Assembly: GCA_019096155.1 (NCBI GenBank)
Contig: JAHCVI010000001.1
Coordinates: forward strand, 14,347,243-14,411,242
Direction of reading: 5' to 3'
Length of the DNA stretch: 64,000 nt
Origin: Staphylotrichum longicolle
Lineage: Eukaryota > Ascomycota > Sordariomycetes > Sordariales > Chaetomiaceae
The translations under genes were made by a program, and so were the position numbers. The first letter of the stretch is position 1; every line of letters starts with the position of its first letter. Below the pieces are notes generated by a model. The model had not been told where the DNA came from. It worked only from the letters and a program-made list of their open reading frames with translations, and searched no databases. Positions 41,506-53,631 of this stretch are shown here, one piece after another.

Positions 41506-44489
41506 TTTCGCGTCCGTCTCCTAATCGTGGCCGACACACTTGATCCTTCAGTCGTTCTCAATGAACACTGCCTGCCCCCTGTTTCCTCCCTCCCCCATTG
41601 GTCGTCGATGTGGGCGACAGGTTGGGCGTGTCTCGCACTTGGTACACTCAGGGTTTGCGAAGCGGAGGGCGATTGAGGGGCCAATCGCAGAATTTCGAGG
41701 TGCTGAGGGATCAAAGCGTTCGCAACTGACACGTTGCTTTGGGAAGGGCGAAGGTTAAAACGAACGACAATCACTTAACCATCCGACACGACAAGCCGGG
41801 CATGGAAACGTTTAGATTGAAGGGCCGAATTGCTCTCGGGCCATGCTGACGATGGATGGTTCCGCGTGACAGTGTTTTCTGCCTTGACGCAAGGTGAAGC
41901 ATCCCGGGGAAGTGGTCGGATGGGGTCAAGTCTGGATGATTGATCCACATGAAGCATCCAGGTTCTCCTCCCTGTCGTTTGGCGTGATGACCAATAGCCG
42001 CTGCCAATAGCTCCTCGGCAACTTGAGATTGCGGAGAAGGTGTGCGGGGAGTGGAGGTCGATCCGGCGGTGTCTCCGGTCTCGTTTTGGACACGCCCGCG
42101 CGTCACAGCTTTCTTCAAGGCCTCGAGTCCCCGTCAGGGAGACGAGAAAGACGTTTGCGAGACCTCATATCAGCACCTCGGACCCAGGAAGAGGTGGCGA
42201 CCATGTCATGATGCTTCTACACAGTGCAGTACTTTGGTTACTGGCTGCCATTCACCATGATGGAACCCGCAGGGGCCATGCGCCAACCATCCCTTTGTGC
42301 AGGATTCGTGCAGGAGCGCTGACAGTTGACCGCGCAGCCCCCATCTGCCACTGCCGGCCGTTGAACGGATGGGGTCTAGACTCCAGTGGCGAGCGATCTC
42401 GATCGCCCAGCATGTTGACGCCAGGCTAGAAACCAAGATCGTTTTATTCCGCGAGCCGTCGGGAAGACATCCGACCTTAGGCTTGCCCGCAGACAACCAG
42501 ATTCCCGCGCGAGTCTTGATTCTTATTCCAATCTGCAACCGGAAGGCCGGGTCGTGCACAAAAGTCGGGTCGGGCGTCTCGCAGTGCCGTCCAATTGTTC
42601 CGATTGATTGAGCCGGATTCCGGATATTGAGCTGAAGGGGCTGGTGCCGAGGGATACACGCAATCTTTTTGCATTGACCTGCTGCGATGACGGGAAGAGG
42701 TAAAGTATTCAGTCTATGCACGGACGTCCCGTAACAATTGCCCGATTTGACAATGATCGTGATGGTTCGTCTGGTGTGCGATTGCCAAAGGGAAGCTTTG
42801 CGTCTGTTCAGCGCGCCTCGCAGCTGCTGAAAGCTGCCCGCAGTGGAGCAGGCCCTGTGTCAGCCTCTTACAGGTGCCACGCGGTCGCCACGAGTCGATG
42901 GGAAGCTTGGAAGGCCGATCTGAACTCCCTCCCGTCCCCAGATTTCCCCAGCTTCCACCCTTGGCAGGCTGGACAACCGCATCACTTTCCGGGCCCTTGC
43001 ATGCTGAGCGGCATTCCAAGCCGGCAAGACATGAAACATGGCTGTGTTTGCTACGACGAACTGCAGATGGACGCCACCATGCGATTCTCGCTGTCAGTTG
43101 ACTAAATACCTTACTCCAGATCGATCTCCGCAGCCCGCACAATCCTTGAGGATTGGATGGATCCTTGTTTCCACGCGGAGCCCAGGGAGACCAGCAAACA
43201 AGCCCGCCACGACACGGCCAACATGCCACGATGGGCGGTGAGGGCTTGCACCGCGATGGGCTCAAAGTCAAGACAGGAAGTCTCTTTACCCTCCTCAGTG
43301 ACGTTGAAGACAAAACCGGGCACTCAATCATCGGTGCGCTGAAGTTGTGTCAGGCCGTCCGCTGCAATCAACACCAACCACACACGCTTCAGCCACTGCT
43401 GCGCTGCTCATCAAGCCCCTCTAAATGTCTCCATTTATAGGAGCCCTCTGCTCTGTTCAGATACCGAACTGCACCAGCGGCACCTCCCTTCCGACATTGC
43501 CCCGCCTCTGTCCTACATTCTTGGACTCTCCCGCTCCAGCATTCTCCCGCTGCAGTTGGTTCTGCAGACGGACGGTGCGGCGTCTGATTGGTGGCCTCGC
43601 TGACCTTGCCCAAGGGCGCCTCTCCCAACCGCAGCCTCCAAAGGGGCAGAGGGGATAAGCAGTGTGCGTTGCAACCCTCCAAGCTCGTGCGTGCGCCACA
43701 GTTTTCGTCTGGCTTGGGGGCAGCAATGCGCTCCCTCGGAGGCCCAGGCCTCGCAGACAAACCAATCACCGTATTGCTGACTTGGACACAACCAACTGGA
43801 GCTTCATCATTCCGACTCCATGCCACGAAGCCCACGCAGATCAGGCGAAGACTTTCGACGTTCATCAGCTTCCTGCTTGTCACCTCAGGTCGCACAAAAC
43901 GACACCCCTGCAACTCATGAAGCGGGGAGAGCATCGCCGATTGCTTCCCACAAGCCTGGGCCCGCTTCCTTCCCTTGGTCCTCCCCGAGCATGTTCACAT
44001 GCGCCCAACCGAACCTGATCTTAATCAATTCAACACATTCCTGATCAGGAACCAGGAGGGGAGCCCTGGGCCACGAGGGCTTGCTGGTTTATGTCTCAGC
44101 CCTACCCTGAGGCTCGGCGTGGATGGGGTGTGTAAGACCCCGGCAGCGCTTACGATAACCCTCCAACCGGAGCCCAGTTGAAGTCGCGATCAGTCCGTGG
44201 CGCCCTGCAGCTCAGCCCCCCGCACAGCAAACAAAAAGGCTGCCTGCCTGCCCAATTCTGGCCTTTCCAGATAACGCCTGCAAACGAAGCGAGGAGACCC
44301 GGCGACCCTCAGGCAAGCGACCTGGCCATTTTGCGCCGATATACATCGATACGATCGCCCGGCACCCTGCGTCGGCGCATTTCACCTGCACATTCCCGTC
44401 CGAATCCCGGTTCATCCAATTGCGCGAAGCACCAGCATTCTGGATAAACACCGATAAGCGGGCCGAGTCCGCCAGCGAGCGCGGCCGCC
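41506..44489. other. 3-kb gene-poor interval between divergent genes
   Basis: Shared upstream region of the second regulator and the Cys-rich membrane protein gene. No frame in it shows recognisable domains or a credible exon structure. Confidence 0.5.
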
Positions 44490-46323
44490 ATGCGCAGCGT
44501 CTGGTCCTGTTCGTCGTGCGCGGTGCTGCTCTTCGTTGCGCTTGTTGGAAGGGAAGCATCGGCGTCGCATGTGGGGAGGCAGGGGAAGAATGTCCATCGG
44601 GTTCCAAAAGCACAGGTGACGGCGCACCCGGCGCACCCGGGGCGCCGAGACGAGGGCACCTGCCCAGCCGAGCATACCTCATGCGCCGCCTCCATGAGTG
44701 GCGGCTGCTGCCCTTCCGGTATGCCTGCGCCGTCGACTCTTGTTATGCGACCACGGCCGGGCCGACGACAGCGTGTGGGAGGGCAGGGTTTTTTGCATGC
44801 GCACCTGTGAACGGGGAAGGTGAGTGTCTTGAGGCTGGACATGCCGGCAAGGTCTAACCGGACGATCTAGCGGGGCTGCTGCCCAGTCGGCTACGTGTGC
44901 GGAAAGGGGGGCGACTGTAATCCCCCCAGGTGTCAGCTACACACACACAGAGTGTCCAAACGACTACTTCCTCTGCCCGGCCTCGGTAAATTATGGATGT
45001 TGCAAGGTCGGGATGGGATGTGCGCCAAACGCCTGCTACTCAACGGAACCGGTGACCACGACAATCCTCCAAACGATCACGACGACAACCGGGACGCAAA
45101 CCGTCACAACGACTCGGACGGCCGTCACAGTCGCCACGCCGACCCCTCCCGCGGGTCTGCCAGTCGACAACACAGGCGTGGCCGCCAAATTCATCCCAAC
45201 CAGCGTTCCCAAGGTCCCCGTGACCTCCTCCGGCGGGGGAGGGGGCGGTCTCAGCGGCGGAGCAATTGGCGGCATCATCGCCGGCGTAGTCGTCCTTCTC
45301 ATCGTCGTCATCGTCGCAGCCTTCCTCATCATCCGCCGCCTCAAGCGCGTCCAAGACATCATGGAATCCTCCAAGCGCGGCTCCTCCAGCGGCAAGAAGT
45401 CCAAGTCGCAATCCCAAGCCCAGATGGAGCACTACGGCCGCCAGCTCCACTCTGACATGGACGACATGTCTGTCGACCCCCTCATGGTCGCCTCCAACGC
45501 CACCACCCCGCAGCCGCCTTCCGGCGGCGCTGGCGGCCACGGACGCGGCCGCTCCGACTCCTCCACCGGCGGCTACACCCCCTCCCCAACAACATGTTCA
45601 ACTTTGACGCCGACCGCTCCCGCCACGCCAGCCCGGACGTCATCCGCAACAACAATAATAACGGCGACTACTTCAACATGCCCGCGTCCCTGCAGCAGCA
45701 GCCCATGCAGCCCGCGCGCATCCGCGCAGCACCGACAGCAGCCGCACCGCGCAGCAGCAGCAGCAGCAGCGCAATGGGTATGCGTACCACCACTGGCGGC
45801 AGCAGAGCAACGCCAGCGAGCTGTCAGCCGACGGGAGCGATGCTGGGGTTGTCGGCGGTGGTGGTGCCGCGCGGGCGTCAACAGCCCGCTTGTTGTCGGC
45901 GGCGGTGGGGTTAGTGGTGGGGGGTTGGGGGTGTGGTGGTGGGTGGTGGGCGCGGGGATCTCGGAGCTCGAGGCCGGCGGGGTGTACGCGGAGCTGCCGA
46001 GCGGCGGTGGCGGTGGTCAAGGGTATGGCGCAGGTGGTGCCGCGGGGTGAGGAGTCGGTCGAGTAGACCAGTTGTGCGCGGGCATGCCAGGAGGAGGAGT
46101 GATGGCGTTGTTGTCCAGGGGAGCAGGACCAGGGCAAGGGCAGGGGCAGGGGAATGGGCTCGGGCTGACGCCGCTGGATGAGGCGGCTGAGATTCACGGG
46201 TATTATGGCCGGCGGGATCAGCAGGCGGGCCAGACGGCGGCGGGACTGGATGGGCAGTGGGAGGGGCCCGGGGGTATTATCCGTTGGGAAACCAGCCGCC
46301 GAGGGAGGGATGATGTGTTATGA
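44490..46323 (+). pseudogene. Cys-rich single-pass membrane protein, frame broken several times
   Basis: The layout is clear although no single frame carries it: a signal peptide from ATG 44490 (CAVLLFVALVGREASA), three cysteine modules of the form CPxxxxxC...GCCxxGxxC (TCPAEHTSCAASMSGGCCPS, RGCCPVGYVCGKGGDC, ECPNDYFLCPASVNYGCC), a Thr-rich stalk, one membrane helix (GGIIAGVVVLLIVVIVAAFLII) and a cytoplasmic tail with SNASELSADG, GISELEAGGVYAELP and, near the end, EIHGYYGRRDQQAGQTAAGL. Frame changes fall at about 44718 (one base missing), 44922-44931 (one C too many in a C run), 45585 (one C too few), about 45715 and at least once after 45870. One intron probably lies near 44831-44870. Such proteins resemble fungal surface sensors. 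Either a decayed gene or, more likely, assembly indels. Confidence 0.6.
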
Positions 46324-48556
46324 CGGCGGTGGTGGTGGATGGTGGTGATGTGCACGACTTGGGAGGATGATTGCTGTGCAGGAACGTGATGCTTTGGCAT
46401 GCTGTGGATGATACACGCCGGCGTTTATTTCTGTAATTTCTTTTTCTTTTCCTTTTTTTTTTTTTTCCTTACCTCCCTCCTCGCATTCCTCCTCTTCCTT
46501 TTTTATCCCTTCCCCGTTACTTCTTCCTTTTTCCATTGTCCTTTGGATTCTGCTTTTTGGATACCCATCTTGACCAGCCGCAGGACAGGCCCCAGGGGCC
46601 CTGGTCGACTGTCTTTACTTGGACATAGTTATCGTTGTTTATCTTGTGTTTGTTTCTGTATCTTCTCGGTATCTTGCTGGTCGTTTTACCCGAGTCCTGA
46701 GCGAGATTGGGTTTGGGACGGAAGAGTCCGCCCGTCCGTCCGTCTGTGCAGATACGAAGGGAAGAAATGCGATGCTTTTTGAAGGTTGGATGGGCTGGGA
46801 AAGGAACCGGGCACCGACGGTCTTTTCTTGCTTGGATGTCTTGCTACTACTTGGCATTGTGCTTCACGCGTGAATTTCATAGGTCTCAACGCGGGCTTTT
46901 TTTTTTCTTCCGCTTGGAGTTTGGTGGTGGTCAAATGGGAGTGTATACGGATACACGATGGGTTGGACTCGGAATAGCGAGGGTGTTTTGGGGTTCGTTC
47001 TGTTTCAGCACAAAGCGATGACCGTCCTGACTTTTCACTTGAGCATTCTTGTTTTCTCTTGGCATATTTCATCTACAAGTCCGTTCCCGGCTTTCTTGTC
47101 CGGGCTGCTCTCTGTTCCTCCGAAGGACCGAAGGACCGGGCCGGGTTGCGGGAGGTTGGCAGTGTCCTGTGTACGTCTCCGATCCAGATACGCTGCAGGA
47201 TATAAAGCTCCGTGGACTGGGATTGACAGAACAGGTGAACCGGGTTTTTCCAACGACAGTTTTCTCTATTTTGGGCGGGACGTGGTATTCAACCAGCTTT
47301 TGGGGCTGGCTGCAGAGGGGGTTGGCGATGGAGGATGCGACCACAGCACTTTATCCAGCTGCAGGTTCCCGTGCTTGGCTGCCGCTTATTGAAGCGCGGA
47401 GGAGCGTTCGGTTGGGTGTTTGCTGGAGACGGCGATGTGGCTCCGGGTTCCGGCTATTCCGGGCTGTCCGTTGTCGAGACGAGGCGAGACGAGGGAACCG
47501 AGGGAAATCTGCTCAATGTGTGGTCAACAGAGTCGACTTTTGTCGCTCGGTCGGAATGCTCCTTGCAAAAAAGCTTGAATCTTGATAACAAACAGAGTCC
47601 ACAGGGGCCTCTTGTTCAAGCTTCCTGCTTGGGTCAAGCCTAGCAGCATGGGTAGGGTTAGTGATGTCGTCGTGCACTCGTCGCCTTCCTTTCTTTCCAT
47701 TGGTTATCTCGTGCAGTTGGCAGCTCCCTGTCTTTTGCCCCTGCGCATGGACTCGTCCCTGAGCGGAAGGTCCATCGAAGGAACACAGCAGGGTCGCATC
47801 GCAGTGGTTACCCCGCATCGTGGTAACTTTCCAAGACTCTCCAAGACACCGCGATATTAACAAAGCCCTGCAAGGGAACACAAGGTCGGCCCGCGGCAGC
47901 CCTCAGCTCTTGATCGGCTGGTTGATCGGCAGGCACAAGAAATCTCGAGATCGTCAGGAACGTTTCCCAGCCGCATGGCTCAGGCTGTCAATTCATCCAG
48001 TTACAGTTTTGTGAATGGACGAGAGACTCAAGTTGAGAAACAGACACGCTTCCCCGCCAAAAAGACATGCAAGCGATGGATGGCGGCTCAATCCGTCTCG
48101 GTGTAGACTGCAGGGCAATTGGCGAGAGGATGGAGGAGCCGCCAAAACCACCAGTCAAAGGATCCTCCCGCGCCACGAGGCACATGGCTCCGGCGGAGAA
48201 TCGGGTTAGCCTTCCCAGCCCCGACGTAGCACTACATGCCTCTGGCAACAACCAAACCATGCACATGGGCCTTCCTGGCCTTGCATTGGGTGTCTCCGAG
48301 CTGCCCGTTGAGGCTGCACCGCTCCGATCCGATGCAGGGTCGGGCGGTGCAGTCAGCCGTCCCTGGTAAGGCAGCGCTTGGATGCTACCGTCATCGAGGC
48401 AGACAGAGGCAGGGACGGGCAGGTATAAGACCGAGAGACGGCCGCCCCGGACGCTCCTCGGTCGTACCCTTCCTCCCTCCGTCTTATCACCGTGTGTCTC
48501 GTGTGTAAAAAAGCCACCTGCCCAAGGAAGCCAGTCCGTCGTGAGCAACCGCCAAG
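46324..48556. other. 2.2-kb gene-poor interval
   Basis: Contains a long T-rich tract (46436-46467) just after the membrane-protein gene, then mixed sequence without a supported gene. The last 150 bp form the promoter of the secreted-protein gene. Confidence 0.5.
48424..48430 (+). promoter_or_regulatory. TATA-like element of the small secreted protein gene
   Basis: TATAAGA stands 133 bp before the start codon at 48557, in a position usual for a fungal TATA box with a leader of about 100 nt. Confidence 0.4.
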
Positions 48557-49099
48557 ATGAAGTTCCTCGCCGTCGCCCTCTCCTTCGTCTCCCTCGCGGC
48601 CGCCGCCGCCCTGGAGCAGCGTCACTGCGCGGGTAACAACTGCAACCGCGCCGTCACGGGCACCCGGCCGGGGCTCCTCCCTCTCACGGAGCGCTCGTCG
48701 CACTGCGCGAGCTACCTGCTCACGACTGTCACTCCCGCCGCGTCGTAAGCTGCCCTCGCCCTCCTTTCACACCCCTCCAAAAGCCCTCAACCAACCCCTT
48801 CCCCCTTCCCCTCAACCCTCTCCTCCTCAAATCAACGAAGCTAACGTCCACCGCCCCTCAGCACGGTGACGGTGACGGTCGACGCGGAGGACCTCCCGAC
48901 CAAGACCAAGCGCGGCGTGCTCGACGGCCGCCAGGTGACGGTCACGCCGACGGCGATCCCGGACTACGCCGACAACTGCGCCAACGCGGCCGAGTACATC
49001 TCGGCGTGCTCGTGCTTCGGGCTGACGGGGTCCGTGACGACGGCGCCCGTGCCGACCGTCACGGTCACGACCACGGTGGATTACTGCGAGGATATCTAA
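48557..49099 (+). CDS. Small secreted cysteine-containing protein with an internal Lys-Arg site
   Basis: Exons 48557-48744 and 48862-49099, joined in phase (donor GTAAGC, acceptor CCTCAG), encode 141 aa. Residues 1-18 are a signal peptide (LAVALSFVSLAAAA). The mature part begins with HCAGNNCNRAVTGTRPGLLP, a pattern shared by a widespread group of fungal extracellular proteins, and continues with Thr/Val-rich strands. At residues about 74-76 the sequence KTKR precedes GVLDGRQ, a good Kex2-type cleavage site that would separate two roughly equal halves. The second half has the cysteines DNC, ACSC and DYC. Function unknown; secretion is supported, an effector role is only possible. Confidence 0.72.
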
Positions 49100-51118
49100 G
49101 CGGCGGCCCCAAAGGGTTTCTGTTTAGGTGGTGAGGCGAGGTGATCTAGGAAAGGGGTTGGGAGGTGGGAGTGGGAAGGGCAAAGGATGGCTCCTGTCTA
49201 CCAGGCGAGCGAGGGAGAGAGTGGTTGAAGGGGTGAGAGCCAGCCGAGCGTTACGGAGTCAGTCCAGAAGATGAACTGAATGGCTGGCGATGACGCCACT
49301 GAAGAGTCACATAATGTGCGACGATGTAGATGATGAATGAAGATGACCGCATTGCGGTTTGAGACATGCAGGCGTCATGGTGCATTCGAGGCTTGAGGAT
49401 GAGGGACACATTTCGCCCAATTGTTCGCTCGACTTGCTTTTGCAATCGTTTGGTATCGGTAAACAAAGACTCGTAATCATGGAGTGCTCCAGTCCCATCG
49501 GACCAATCTGGTCGGCTGTGCAAGGCGGGTGAGGATGAACAGAAGTGAGGTGGGAACTCAGTTGCGGAGGGAGCTGTCAAGTTGAGTTTAGCAGATTCTG
49601 GCTGACAGTTTGGCTGCGTTGGTTCGATCCATGTCAACCCCAACCCTGGCACACACAAGCTCACAACCACGCAATTCTGATTGCAGATGTGCACAGACCG
49701 CTTGCCGCGCCTATAAATTCTCCTCTCCCTCGCTCAATTCTTGCTCTCTTCTTTTCTCTTTTCTTCTTCATACTTACCTTGATTGACTGCGCGGAGATCA
49801 TGAATACCGCGCCGTATGGCGGAGAGCCTGCATTGCACATCGTGGTGCTAGCCGTCATGAATTGTCCTTCGGGGCCGTTCCGGTCGTAATTTTTGATGTC
49901 TTCACTCCAGAGATGGAGTCTTTTCGCTGTGTGCCCGGCCCTTGGTCGAGCCATGGAGAAGGGACGTGGATTGGAGCCGAGATTGGGTCTGTTGCTTCTT
50001 GGGTTGCGTCATTCTCTCTTGTGTCACTGAACTCGTGGCGAAATGCCTTGCCTCGAACCCAGTCTCAGTCATCATTGGAACGTCCAATTTGGGCAGAGTC
50101 TCAGCTCGCGATATTCTGGTCCACCGCAAGTTGGTGTTGCACGAGACTCGGATGTTGGACTGCTGACTTTCTCAATGCATCGCATCCCGATCCCCGGAGC
50201 AGTGACTTCGACCCCATATGCTAGACCCAACAAACGCATCGATCGGCCAGCATCAGCGGCACGTTGCCCGCTCAAAGTCTCGACGCCGAAGGTGTCGAAA
50301 ATCGCGGTCAGGCTCAATCACAAGCAAAGCAGAAACGCGCTATTTCCCCATTTGGATCCCTCCATCGGAGGCTTCGGGTTTCGGCAGCCACATGGACGCC
50401 CCGCATCCGGCTAACGTTCCCGCACCTCATGCACATAATTGCCTTCCCGTCCGCCTCTATCCGCTGCAAAGCGAGACAGGCAAGGTCTGATGATTTCAAA
50501 TTTGGCGTCCAGAATCTGCAGCACAAAATTCCATTCATCTGACAGTCGCGTGTCGCTGCCTGACTGCCGCTCTGTCCATCCCATTGTTTTGGGCAGGAAG
50601 CACCCCGCAGCGGGGTCCCCACTGCACCCCACGCCCCTAACGGCGCTATTGCCAAGCCCGGGAGCTGGAGCGAGCACCTCCTGTCCATCCAACACTGGCC
50701 TTTCCCTGTTGCTGGCGTGCATCTTCACATGTCAGACACGGCTGCCCCCGTGACGCCATGATTCGTGCCTGTCGCAGTGCATTCCGGCGGACCAGCCGGG
50801 CCAGAAACAGACAACGTGCCATGTGGCCGGATTAGCCTCAAAGTGGTGCATCTTGCCGTTTTCTTTTTTTCTTTGTTGACGACCACTTGCCCCAGCACCG
50901 CCCGCTCCTGCCAACGCTGTCCCGCTCCCTTCCCAGCGGCACGGCACTGCCTGCCTCGCTGACAACTGGGACACCGCATCTGCCGCATCTGGACTCGTTC
51001 CAGGTCTTATCGCCCGGTGCTGCAAGTCCTGCGGATACTCGATCAAAACTTTCTTGTCCAGTCTCTCGAACACATGTTCAGCATCAGATAATACTCGTCC
51101 CCAAACCGAGTCGCCACC
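49100..51118. other. 2-kb gene-poor interval
   Basis: No supported gene. The end nearest 51119 should hold the promoter of the esterase gene, whose ATG has a strong GCCACC context. Confidence 0.5.
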
Positions 51119-53631
51119 ATGATCGACCACTTGCTGGGACGGCCGTCGGTCAAGTCGCGCAGACTGCAGGTTCTCGCCGTCCTAACATTTTGGTCCGCCT
51201 ACCTGGTCAGGTATGTTGATGTCGACTATTCACTCCTCGCTGCCCAGGTCCCAGGGTCTTCGACTGACGACGGCTCAGGGGTAACAACCATGGCCCGCCC
51301 GTGCTGCGCGTGCTGTCACGCGTGCTCACTAAGAGACTCACGGCGTGGCAGCTGGTCCTCCTCACCATGATCTATCTCTACATTGCCCGCAATTTCAGCA
51401 CCCTCGTCGGGCTCGCCAGCCCCGACCCCCTTACCAACATGTACGACGCCACCTACTTCCGCGCCACCTGGGTGCTCACGGCCCTCGACGCCGGCTTCTG
51501 GACCGCTATGAGGATCGGCAACAAGACGCTCCGCGACGTGGCGAGCATCGCCTTCTCCCTCTTCTACCTGGTCGCCGCCGAACAGGCCGACGAGAAGGTC
51601 CGCAAGGTGCGCGGCAACATCACCGTCGAGCATATGAGGGTCAGCTGGAACAAAGGGAGCCAATCGCCCATCTTGCGATTTGTGCAGAGCCTGATGCGCC
51701 CGCGCTTCACCAAGTGGCCGGCCCGCGAGATTCGTATCCACCGTCCCCACGATAGCGATTATAGGGAGCCCGTGTCCGCGTGGCTATACTTTGACGGCCC
51801 TAAGTCGGACCTTGAACACCACAACAAAATTATCCTGGACATTCCTGGTGGAGGTTTTGTCGCCATGAATCCGAGGTGCAATGACGACAAGCTGTTTTCC
51901 TGGGCTGCCAAAACTGGCCTGCCCATCTTGAGTTTGGATTACAAGAAGGCGCCCGAGCATCCGTTTCCTTATGCGCTTAACGAATGCTACGACGTCTACA
52001 CCGCCATTATCAAGAGCCGTGGCCGGTGTATTGGGCTGTCCGGTAAGGAGGTGCCCAAGATTGTGATCTCAGGCGACAGTGCTGGCGGGACCTTGGCCAC
52101 AGCGACCACGCTGATGATCATTGAGTCCGGTTCCTCCCCAAAGCGCCGCTTCTCGGGCAAGACGCTCATCCCCATCCCGGCGGGGCTCATGCTGTTTTAT
52201 CCCGCCCTCGACATGAACATTGGGAGCTGGATGTCCGACGAGCAGATGGCGCTGATCAAGGACCGCCGCATGCGCGGCGCCAACAGAGGTATCATCAAGC
52301 GCAAGAAGTCGGCCTACGACAGCCTGGTCGGTACCCCGAGCCATTCCGATGACGAAGAGGACTCTGCGGAAGTCCCAAAAGCCTCGGGCCCCTCGGGGGC
52401 CAACACTGCGAGGACCACGCCTCCCAAGGACACCCCGCCCACCGAGGAAGCTTCGCCAACCGCGGCCAGGTCGCCCGCCAACGGTGCCTCGCCCGCCAAA
52501 GGCACGTCGCCCCCAAAGGACACCGCACCTCCCAACGATACCTCCACCCCACTCATCTCGCCCGAGCACGCCCGCAGTCCCGCGCCCGAGTACGCCCATT
52601 CGGGCCCAACAACTTGGAGCCAAGTCCAACCCGGGCCGCCGGCGCTGCCGTCCCCCGGCGCTACCGTCTCGCCTTCCGCCAACAGCCTTGCATCCACAGG
52701 GCCAGGCAGCTCTCACCACCCGCAGCCGATGCGCACCCGCCTCGCCACATCCTCCATCATCTCGTACTTCAACGACCGCGTGCTCACCCCCGAGCTCATG
52801 CGCGCCATGATCATCCTCTACGTCGGCCCGCACGCCCGCCCCGACTTCTCCCAAGACTACCTGCTCTCCCCGATCCTCGCGCCCGATATTCTCCTCGCCA
52901 AGTTCCCCAAGACGTACTTCCTCACCGGCGAGCGCGACCCCCTTGTCGACGACACGGTCATCTTCGCGGGGCGTATCAGGCGAGTGAAAGCCGCCATGAT
53001 GGCCAGCGGAGGGACCAGGCTCGAGTACAAGGACCAAGACGCCCAGACGCCGGGGTTTAATGAGAAGGCGGTCGCTGAGATGGTGCTCATCCCCGGCATC
53101 AGCCACGGGTTCTTGCAGTTCCCTAGTGTGTACCCGCCGGCGTGGAAACTGATTGACCGGGCCGCGGGGTGGGCCGAGGAGGTTTTGATGGAGGCGGAGG
53201 CCGGGGAGGAGCGGAATGGGAGTCGGAGTGGGAAGGGCACGGCCACGGGCAGCGGTGGGGGCAGTGCGAGGCATCATTTTCGGAGGGGCACCACCGAGTC
53301 GAGCGGGAGTGAGGACCGGCCGTTGGAGATGATGAGTATAACGAGGGCGAGGGCGAAGAGTCTGAGGGAGGCACAGGGGGGTGCGGATGGGGTTGAGGGG
53401 GGCAAGGTTAAAGAGGGGAGCGAGAATGGGCAGGCGAACGGGGATGGGAATGGGGGCGTGGGTGGGGTGCGCAACAAGAAGAAGACGAAGAAGAAGGCTG
53501 TGAGGCGGGGGAGCATGGTTGATGATCAAGAGCTGGGGAGCATGAAGCTGCCTAGCACGGATGATTTGCTCGGGCGGAGAATGGAGGGGCTGGCGGGCGG
53601 GCTGACGAGTTTGCCGCCGGATCCGCAGTAG
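51119..53631 (+). CDS. Membrane-anchored alpha/beta-hydrolase (HSL-type esterase) with a large disordered insert
   Basis: Exons 51119-51210 and 51279-53631, 814 aa. Two hydrophobic segments near the N terminus (about 16-31 and 46-66) suggest membrane anchoring. The hydrolase core has the oxyanion motif PGGGF (about residue 220), LDYKKAPEHPFPYALNE, the nucleophile GDSAGG (about 296-301), the acid in GERDPLVDD (about 581) and the histidine in ISHGFLQF (about 638): the complete triad of the HSL/abhydrolase-3 family. Between nucleophile and acid sits an insert of about 180 residues rich in Pro, Ser, Thr and Ala (repeats of the type SPAKGTSPPKDTAPP). The C-terminal 150 residues are Gly/Lys-rich and disordered. 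Substrate unknown; lipid or sterol esters are typical for this family. Confidence 0.78.

Noticed and set aside
44895..45455. 186-codon Arg/His-rich frame overlapping the Cys-rich membrane protein
   Set aside because: Only its first codons (to GGDCNPP) belong to the real protein; the rest is an out-of-frame reading of the Thr-rich stalk and membrane helix.
52069..53529. 486-codon open frame antisense to the esterase
   Set aside because: Arises from codon bias of the sense gene, which has an intact catalytic triad.
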